A stretch of DNA of 64,000 nt from Lamellibrachia columna. Taxonomy: Eukaryota > Annelida > Polychaeta > Sabellida > Siboglinidae. A model generated the notes under the pieces. That model saw only the letters and a program-made list of their open reading frames with translations. It ran no database searches and was not told the DNA's origin. Shown piece by piece: positions 57,568 to 64,000 of this stretch (within the stretch, counting starts at the first letter, position 1; every line of letters starts with the position of its first letter). The position numbers and the translations under genes are program-made. The stretch is taken from positions 53,952,457 through 54,016,456 of the forward strand of contig OY759268.1 in the NCBI GenBank assembly GCA_963662155.1, given 5' to 3'.

Positions 57568-60425
57568 GTGCAGGGCAAATACCTAGAGGTGTCTCAAACA
57601 GAACAAGAGGCCACTAGCACAGATAAACCAATATCAAATCAACCGAAAAACATATCTGAAAAAGGTTGTAGATGCGTATGTTTAAATGCAAGGAGCATAG
57701 TAAATAAGAAAAACGAATTAAACATTATAGTAGAAGATATTGACCCTCACATAATTGGTATAACTGAATCATGGGCCAACATAGATATAACAGATGCTGA
57801 ATTAGGACTGACAGGATATGTAATGTTTAGGAAAGATCGAATAGGAAGAAGGGGCGGGGGAGTTATTTTATATGTTAAAGAATCTATTCAGGCTTATGAA
57901 ATAAAACTAGAAAGGGAAGCAGATTGCGATGAAGCTGTTTGGTGCAAAATTGTTTCAGGAAATTCAAAATTAACTATTGGATTAGTTTACCGAAGTCCAA
58001 ACATAAACGAAGAGGACAACACAAAAATAAAAAAGCTATAAAGGAAGTTAGTAAAGGGGAATGTATCATAATGGGAGATTTTAACTATGGACACATACAA
58101 TGGAATTATCTAGATAACACAGGGATTGAGGACCAACAATTTCTATTTTTAATCCAGGATAGCTTTCTTACTCAGCACGTACTAGAACCAACCAGGGGAG
58201 AAAATGTATTAGATATAGTTTTGTCATCACAAAAAGAATTAGTGGACAATGTAAAAATATTTGAACCATTGGGTAATAGTGACCATAATCAAATACATTT
58301 TGACATCAATGTAAAATCAGAAAGTAAAAATAAGAAAACGTACAAGAGAAACTTCCACAAAGGTAACTACAAAGATATGATAAAATACTTAGCAAAGCTA
58401 GATTGGAATAACATGCTGATGAATAAGACCGCAATTGAATGTTGGAATATTCTAAAATATGAAATTGAGAGTATCATTTATAAATTTGTTCCCTTCAAAA
58501 AACATGGAAAACGGTGTAGAAAGAACACTTGTCAAAACAGGCTATTAGAAAAATAATGCTAAAACAAACTATGTGGAGGGTTTATAGGCGTACCAGAAAG
58601 GACGAAGACTATGCAAAATACAAAGATGCACTTAATGCAGCTACAACTGAAATCAGACAATCTAAAAGAAGCTATGAGCAAAAACTAGCATGTAACATAA
58701 AAAATGACAGCAAGAGTTTTATGCATATGTCAGGAGTAAACAAAACGTACAAGACAAGGTTGGACCTCTAGAAGACAGTGCTGGAAATATAATATCACAA
58801 GGGTTTTTAATGGCGGAATACCTAAATGGTTACTTCAGTTCAGTGTTTACCAAAGAAGATATTAGTTCATTACCAGTTGCTGATGCTAAATTTCAGGGGG
58901 CTAAATCTGACTATTTAGGTCCGTTAGTTGTAACTCCAGAATTGGTAGCTAAGAAAATAAAGGCAATGAAGGATAACAAATCACCGGGAGTGGATGGGAT
59001 TCCTCCAAAATTACTAATGGAAACAGTAGAACAAATAAGTATACCACTTCCAAGAGTATTCAACTTGTCATTAAAAGAGGGAGTTGTTCCGTTTGAATGG
59101 AAAGAAGCAAACATCATACCATTATTTAAAAAGGGTTCGAGAAATAAGTCAGAGAATTACAGACCAGTGAGTTTAACGTCAGTGATTTGTAAATTATTAG
59201 AAAGGTTAATTAAAGACCATATGGTGGACTTCCTCGTTAAGCATAAATTATTAAATTCATCTCAACATGGATTCCTTAAAGCGAGGTCATGCTTAACAAA
59301 TATGTTATGTTTTTTGGAAGAAATCACTAAGTGGATAGACGTGGGATCGCCAGTAGATATTATCTACTTAGATTTTCAGAAAGCTTTTGACAAAGTGCCA
59401 CATCAAAGATTACTACTTAAATTAAAAGCCCATGGTATCGGGGATAGCATAACTGACTGGATAGATCAATGGCTGACTGACAAAAGACAACGAGTTGTAG
59501 TAGATGGAGAAGTTTCAAATTGGAAATCGGTTTTGAGTAGGGTACCTCAAGGATCAGTATTAGGACCTATATTATTCTTAATTTATATCAATGACTTGGA
59601 CGACATTATAACAAGTAACGTACTGAAATTTGCGGATGACACAAAACTGTTTAGAAAGGTTAATACTGATGGTGATAAACAACATTTACAAAACGATCTA
59701 GACAGATTAGTGAACTGGTCTGAGAAATGGCAGATGTTGTTAAATTTTAGGAAATGTAAATGCCTACATACAGGACATAGGAACTATAAAATGGGAGATA
59801 CTGTTCTGGGTACTACTGTAAAAGAAAAGGACTTAGGAGTTACAATAAGCGCTGATATGAAAGTTTCAGAGCAGTGTGGTATTGCAGCTTCAAAGGGTAA
59901 TAAAATTCTTGGATTGATTAGAAGAAACATAACATAAAAGGGAAAAAAGTTAATTATACCTCTTTATAATGCAATAGTTAGACCTCATTTAGAATACTGT
60001 ATACAAGCATGGAGACCATATCGTAAGAAGGATATAGATACGCTTGAACGCATACAAAGGAGAGCAACTAAAATGATTCCAGAACTGAGAGACCTTAGTT
60101 ATGAAGAACGCCTGAAAGAATGTGGTTTAACAACTCTAGAGATAAGGAGGTTAAGAGGAGATCAGATTGAAGTTTTTAAGATATTGAATGGGTATGAAAA
60201 TATTGATAGAAATATGTTTTTCTCACTCAAGAAGGATAGCAGAACTAGAGGACAATAGGTAACATTAGTAAAGGATCAATGTAGATTGGACATCAGGAAG
60301 CACTCGTTCTCACAGAGGACAATAAATTAATGGAACAAATTGTCTACAGATTGTGTAACTGCTAGCAGCGTGAATATGTTTAAAAACAAGGTTGACACAT
60401 ATCTCAGGAGGGCGGGCTATAAGTA
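57568..60425 (+). pseudogene. CR1 ORF2: AP endonuclease and reverse transcriptase, frameshifted
   Basis: The endonuclease (57,660-58,350) has NARSIVNKKNELN, GITESW, RRGGGVILYV, MGDFNYGHIQW and SDHNQIHFD, i.e. the usual catalytic blocks. The reverse transcriptase (58,810-59,937) has KSPGVDGIPPKLL, YRPVSLTSVICKLLERL, QHGFLKARS, DFQKAFDKVPH, PQGSVLGP and FADD (~59,630-59,641). Breaks are a frameshift near 58,020 in an A-run, others near 58,520 and 58,770, TAA at 59,935-59,937, and stops at 60,256 and 60,328. The short C-terminal domain follows to ~60,425. No functional protein can be made. Confidence 0.9.
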
Positions 60426-60589
60426 GATGAACATTGTTGGACTCTCGATAAGCCAATGGCTTCCTTGTCCACTTGCCATCTGGGCCTTTGGCTTGGATGG
60501 CAAATCTTGTTAAATCTTGTTAAACTTCGGGACATGTAAATTATTAACCATGTTGTGCGTAAAATCACCTATAGCGAAGCTTGTATTCG

Positions 60590-60745
60590 CATATTTACCT
60601 GGCTATGAGTGACGCTATCTTGCGACTAAAGGGAGCAATATTGCGCTCAGTGCAGGTTAAATAAGCGAATTCAAGCTTTGAAAAAGGCGAATAAATGTGT
60701 TCTTACTCATAACATGTCTAATAATTTACAAGTTCCGTAGTTCAC
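60590..60745 (-). mobile_element. dispersed repeat family 6, copy B
   Basis: Inverted match to 55,065-55,205, lying just beyond the 3' end of the CR1 element. Together with the direct partial copy at 60,527-60,600 it forms a local inverted pair. Confidence 0.68.
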
Positions 60746-61014
60746 TTGTCCGTGGTTTTTGTACATATTGATTGTTAATAACGTCGAAATCGAGGAGGGC
60801 CTGGATTCTAGACAAGTGCCGATTGTTTCTACCATTTTCTATCATGCGAGTGGCGACTGTACAATCTGCAAAAACGAATGACACTCTATTGAGATGTGAT
60901 TCGTTGAATAGGTTGCAAATTGGGCGATAATGTATCAATAGTTCTGCACAACATTCTACACAATATCGCAATGCAAATACATTATGTGTGCACATAGATC
61001 TCATCAGTTTAATC

Positions 61015-61260
61015 GAAGCAATTCGAATTAATTTAAGCTTTGATTATATTGACACAACTGTCAGACTGAAAAGTTTAAATCAGGCAAAACAAATTTTAGT
61101 GTACAATCTCGACAATGACGCTGATTGGCTGCTGAAGCTTCACACAACTGTCTACACAAAATGGAGTGGTGATTGTGGGTAACAAGGAGACCACGCCTCT
61201 GAGGCTAGACTGTCTTCTCGGCGAATTCACGAAGGCGAGCGAGAGTAGGATACACGAGAT
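61015..61260 (+). mobile_element. dispersed repeat family 5, copy B
   Basis: Direct match to 42,610-42,850, as described there. Confidence 0.72.
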
Positions 61261-61559
61261 TAGTTCCGTCTGCAACATACATAAAATGCGACGCCCTCTA
61301 TTGACGACATTTGCAGAATTGAAAAACAATAAATTGACAAATCACTCCTTTCTAATATTTAGCTAAAATTACACGACATTAATAAAAACAGAATGTGAGA
61401 TGCAGCACAAGTAAAATTGTGACGATCATTGGTAACACCGTTTACAAACAATGACTTACGGAAGCGATCGTTCAACTTAAATTAAAACAATATTAACTAC
61501 AATTATTACTTTATACGACGTTGCCATAAGAAAATACGAACATGTACCTAACGATTAAA

Positions 61560-62210
61560 AAAGAAAACGTGTTGGCACGTATAGTAACTATAAAAAGTAA
61601 CTATTATGCCAGTGTTTGTCTAGTAGTGTCAAGCATGTATCAATACAGAAAAGAAACCACAAGGCAGACACTACATGTATCATTGCACCTACTAAACGTA
61701 CTAAAACATGGACATTGTATTTTGTAATTTTTTAGTTACACATATTTATATTCTACCTGTGAACCACGAATCAATACTGGCAAGTAGACGTACACATTAT
61801 ATTTGGGTTGGGTCTTCTTTCTCGAAACCAACGTTATCTCTGCAGTGTACAGGTCAACGTTATACATTACAAAGAGCGGGAGGTCTCAAAAAGTCAACGA
61901 ATAACGTGATACACTTCATGGATAGCCCCTTGGTGGAGCACCTCTTAATTTATTGTGTAGTTGACCCACCACCCAACCGCACCTAACACGAACGCGCCTA
62001 CAGTCGGCCACAATTTTCCTCGTGTGCGGCCTGTGCGTAAGTCTGCACCCCGCTGATGTACACAGGCTACGGATTGTTTCCATTATACCCGGCTGTTGTG
62101 ACATTGAAACTTAGCAAATGTTAATTTACTCCAGTACGTTGAGGTCCGAATTTTGTTTAATATATTGAGATAGGCGACACTGACTTCTAAGCTATGAGTA
62201 TCATGGACCA
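61560..62210 (-). mobile_element. dispersed repeat family 1, copy B
   Basis: Inverted match to 22,940-23,660. Lacks the 19-nt array seen in copy A. Confidence 0.7.
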
Positions 62211-62500
62211 TTGATAGTAGGTACCACAGTACGTCCCGTTATTATTACAGTGACGGGGGTGTGGAGGGGTAGGGTATTTTGGGGTGGGGTTGATGATACT
62301 AAATTGGTGTAAACATGATTCTTTCCTGGTATATTGTTATTAAGGCAAAAAAATTGTTGACTTGATGAAGAATATGTCCATTACTGTGCTTTGGTATAAT
62401 GACTCGTATCTATACGACTGTAGTCGTGTTTCGTTTACCGATAATGGAAGTTAAAACGAGATAATATTTATCAGTTCTGACTATTACATAATCTGGTTTT
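62211..62500. other. no gene recognised
   Basis: G-rich stretch (ggggtgtggaggggtagggt type) at 62,250-62,295, otherwise AT-rich. No ORF of note. Confidence 0.45.
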
Positions 62501-62539
62501 TATTGAGACAGCTGTTGCACGCATCCAACCAAAACAACT

Positions 62540-62710
62540 AAGAAGAATATGAAGGCCACAAAGGTAGAACGATCAGAGTCCACATTACAAACAAATGAGC
62601 TAGTGCTGCCACCAAGTAGCGATATTAGTAAAGACCACAAAGGTAGGACGATCAGAGCCCACGTTACAAAAAAAGTTAGTGTTGCCACCAAGTAGCGATA
62701 TTAGTAAAGT
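62540..62710. repeat. ~82-nt tandem duplication
   Basis: gaccacaaaggtagaacgatcagag ... accaagtagcgatattagtaaa occurs twice with single-base differences and a small deletion. Confidence 0.9.
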
Positions 62711-63340
62711 CAGTTCTGGGAAAACGAACTGGGTCACCTTTGTCAGTTCACGGCAGTGTGCAACTAGCGTATTTTAATATTTAATTAAAGTTCAATGTTC
62801 GGTTCCATAAGTAATTGGTAGTAAAGTATATTGCAAAAACTCTTCAAGACTTTCCTGTTGATGTATTCAAACATTTCTTCAAAACTTTCCTTTTGAAACA
62901 GTTGATTTTTGTGTATTTATATGTATGTGTTAGCAGAAGACTTCTCCGTCGTTTTGTTTCTCTTGCCTGACTTAGAATCTGCAACCCATTACGACGAAAA
63001 GGGAAGACTTGTCAACATGTTACATTGTGTTTACGTTTCTATGTTGCAATTGTGTTCGCCAGATGGCGCCACATCTGTTGTATACCATGAATGCTGTACA
63101 CACTAACAAAGCCCAGGGCCGAGTTCGGCTTACCGACCTAATCGGTGAAAAAGGCGATCGCATGATGTGTGACTAATCTAAACAGAACGCGAATTAGTCA
63201 ACGCTGGTTGTTTCACAGTGGCAGCAAGCGTGACGTGCAACGTACGACATACAGTTTCTAACGTCCCTAAATGTAATATCAATACAACTAGTATGTTGGT
63301 TGGTCGGTGTGACGTAATTCTGACCAAACCAGGTCAGACA
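62711..63340. other. no gene recognised
   Basis: The short frame at 62,909-63,106 has no supporting signal. A 30-nt imperfect repeat (caaaactcttcaagactttcc / caaaacttt) is at 62,835-62,895. Confidence 0.4.
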
Positions 63341-63349
63341 GAATACGTT

Positions 63350-63533
63350 CGACTTACGTGTGTCGCGACTACACGGACCACTGATCGTTAAGTCGAACTT
63401 ACGTGTGTCGCGACTATACGGACCACTGATCGTTAAGTCGAACTTACGTGTGTCGCGACTACACGGACCACTGATCGTTAAGTCGAACTTACGTGTGTCG
63501 CGACTACACGGACCACTGATCGTTAAGTCGAAC
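63350..63533. repeat. 45-nt tandem array, 4 copies
   Basis: cttacgtgtgtcgcgactac acggaccactgatcgttaag type units, almost identical. The open frame through it (15-residue repeat) is a consequence of the 45-nt length. Confidence 0.94.
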
Positions 63534-63767
63534 TCGGTCCTTGTGGCAAGTGCACTAGAAAACCATTAACTTATCGAGAGTCGAACAATGGTCGTGTTTC
63601 TGTCAATTCTGTGTTTACATGTATTGACACGGCTGATCTTGTAGGTCAGCTTGACAACATCAAATGCACACTGATAACGCTATCGGTAAAAGGAGTCATC
63701 ATGCGCTTGAAAGCTTGTCAATGTTACAATTAACAAAGAGTGATGTTTCGTGTGATAACATGTGCAA

Positions 63768-63945
63768 CGTTTTGTGAAAGCGACAGACTTAAGAGTCGTG
63801 GCGAGTGATCGGAGAGTGTGGTGGATATCGGGAGTCTCCTACCAAAGGTGGGATAGTTTTGTGAAAGCGGGAGACTTAAGAGTCGTGACGAGTGATGGGA
63901 GAGTGTGGTAGATATCGGGAGTCTCCTACCAAAGGTGGGATAGTT
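63768..63945. repeat. ~86-nt tandem duplication
   Basis: ttttgtgaaagcg(a/g)cagacttaagagtcgtg ... ctaccaaaggtgggatag occurs twice in tandem at the right end of the window. Confidence 0.92.
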
Positions 63946-64000
63946 GACGAATATTAACACAACAACGAATTAGCTAAAACAGAGTAAACAAACATGAAGG

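Larger units (their letters stand above)
56400..60530 (+). mobile_element. CR1-type LINE, nearly full length
   Basis: The most complete LINE of the window. A SGNH-type ORF1 is followed by an endonuclease/reverse transcriptase ORF2. The 3' region ends with tggactctcgataagccaat and a tail of aaatcttgtt repeats (60,505-60,525), the same 3' end as at 24.3 and 35.3 kb. Frameshifts and stops in ORF2 indicate an inactive but rather young copy. Confidence 0.9.

Overview
The window looks like a piece of an animal (metazoan) nuclear genome. Most of it is host DNA with spliced exons, CR1-like LINEs, tRNA-derived SINEs, paired dispersed repeats and long AT, GT, CATA and ACT microsatellites. The first ~20.2 kb is different: densely coding, rich in ACG/CGT/TACG words, intronless, and best read as a decayed endogenous large DNA virus. 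Marine invertebrates fit best; amphioxus (herpesvirus-like sequences have been reported from its genome) or a mollusc are candidates, but the sequence alone does not settle the species.

Viral block, 1-20,245. Plus-strand genes run from 159 to ~15,630 and minus-strand genes from 20,245 down to ~15,890. The two sets converge on a pure (TA)n tract at 15.66-15.79 kb. The one secure identity is a family B DNA polymerase remnant on the minus strand (20,245 to ~18.4 kb) carrying Exo III-like, A, B, C and KKxY motifs and an HNLC box after motif A, as in herpesvirus-type enzymes. The plus strand carries several membrane or glycoprotein-like genes. Two adjacent ones (11.2-13.95 kb and 14.0-15.6 kb) have the layout of class I fusion proteins of the baculovirus F / insect retrovirus Env type: signal peptide, basic furin-like site, helical stalk, Cys-rich ectodomain and a C-terminal membrane anchor. 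Another (10.2-10.9 kb) has a membrane anchor followed by a PPPPYD late-domain-like motif. Almost every gene contains a tandem array copied from its own coding sequence (69, 67, 60, 55, 52, 51, 36, 30x3 and 22-nt units and others), many with lengths that break the frame. The block is therefore judged non-functional.

The viral block ends where the 3' end of a LINE (20,246-22,176, minus strand) lies against the polymerase and removes its N-terminal part. A second, longer copy of that LINE sits at 46,036-48,146.

Host part, 22-64 kb. A small cell-surface gene can be assembled from phase-compatible exons on the plus strand: TSP1-like 35,680-35,927; EGF-like 37,954-38,066; Thr-rich linker 38,652-38,750; transmembrane 40,403-40,507; tail and stop 41,080-41,156. 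A partial paralogue lies tail-to-tail on the minus strand: signal peptide 50,375-50,457, TSP1-like 49,585-49,853, last exon 43,780-43,856. An extra EGF exon sits at 53,278-53,392. Two long CR1-type LINEs (31,147-35,325 and ~56,400-60,530) and several fragments account for all reverse-transcriptase ORFs; all are broken. At least five families of dispersed, mostly inverted repeats link 22-28 kb with 51-62 kb, and an ~800 bp segment is duplicated at 44.4-45.2 and 48.3-49.1 kb. Stretches with nothing recognisable are listed as such.
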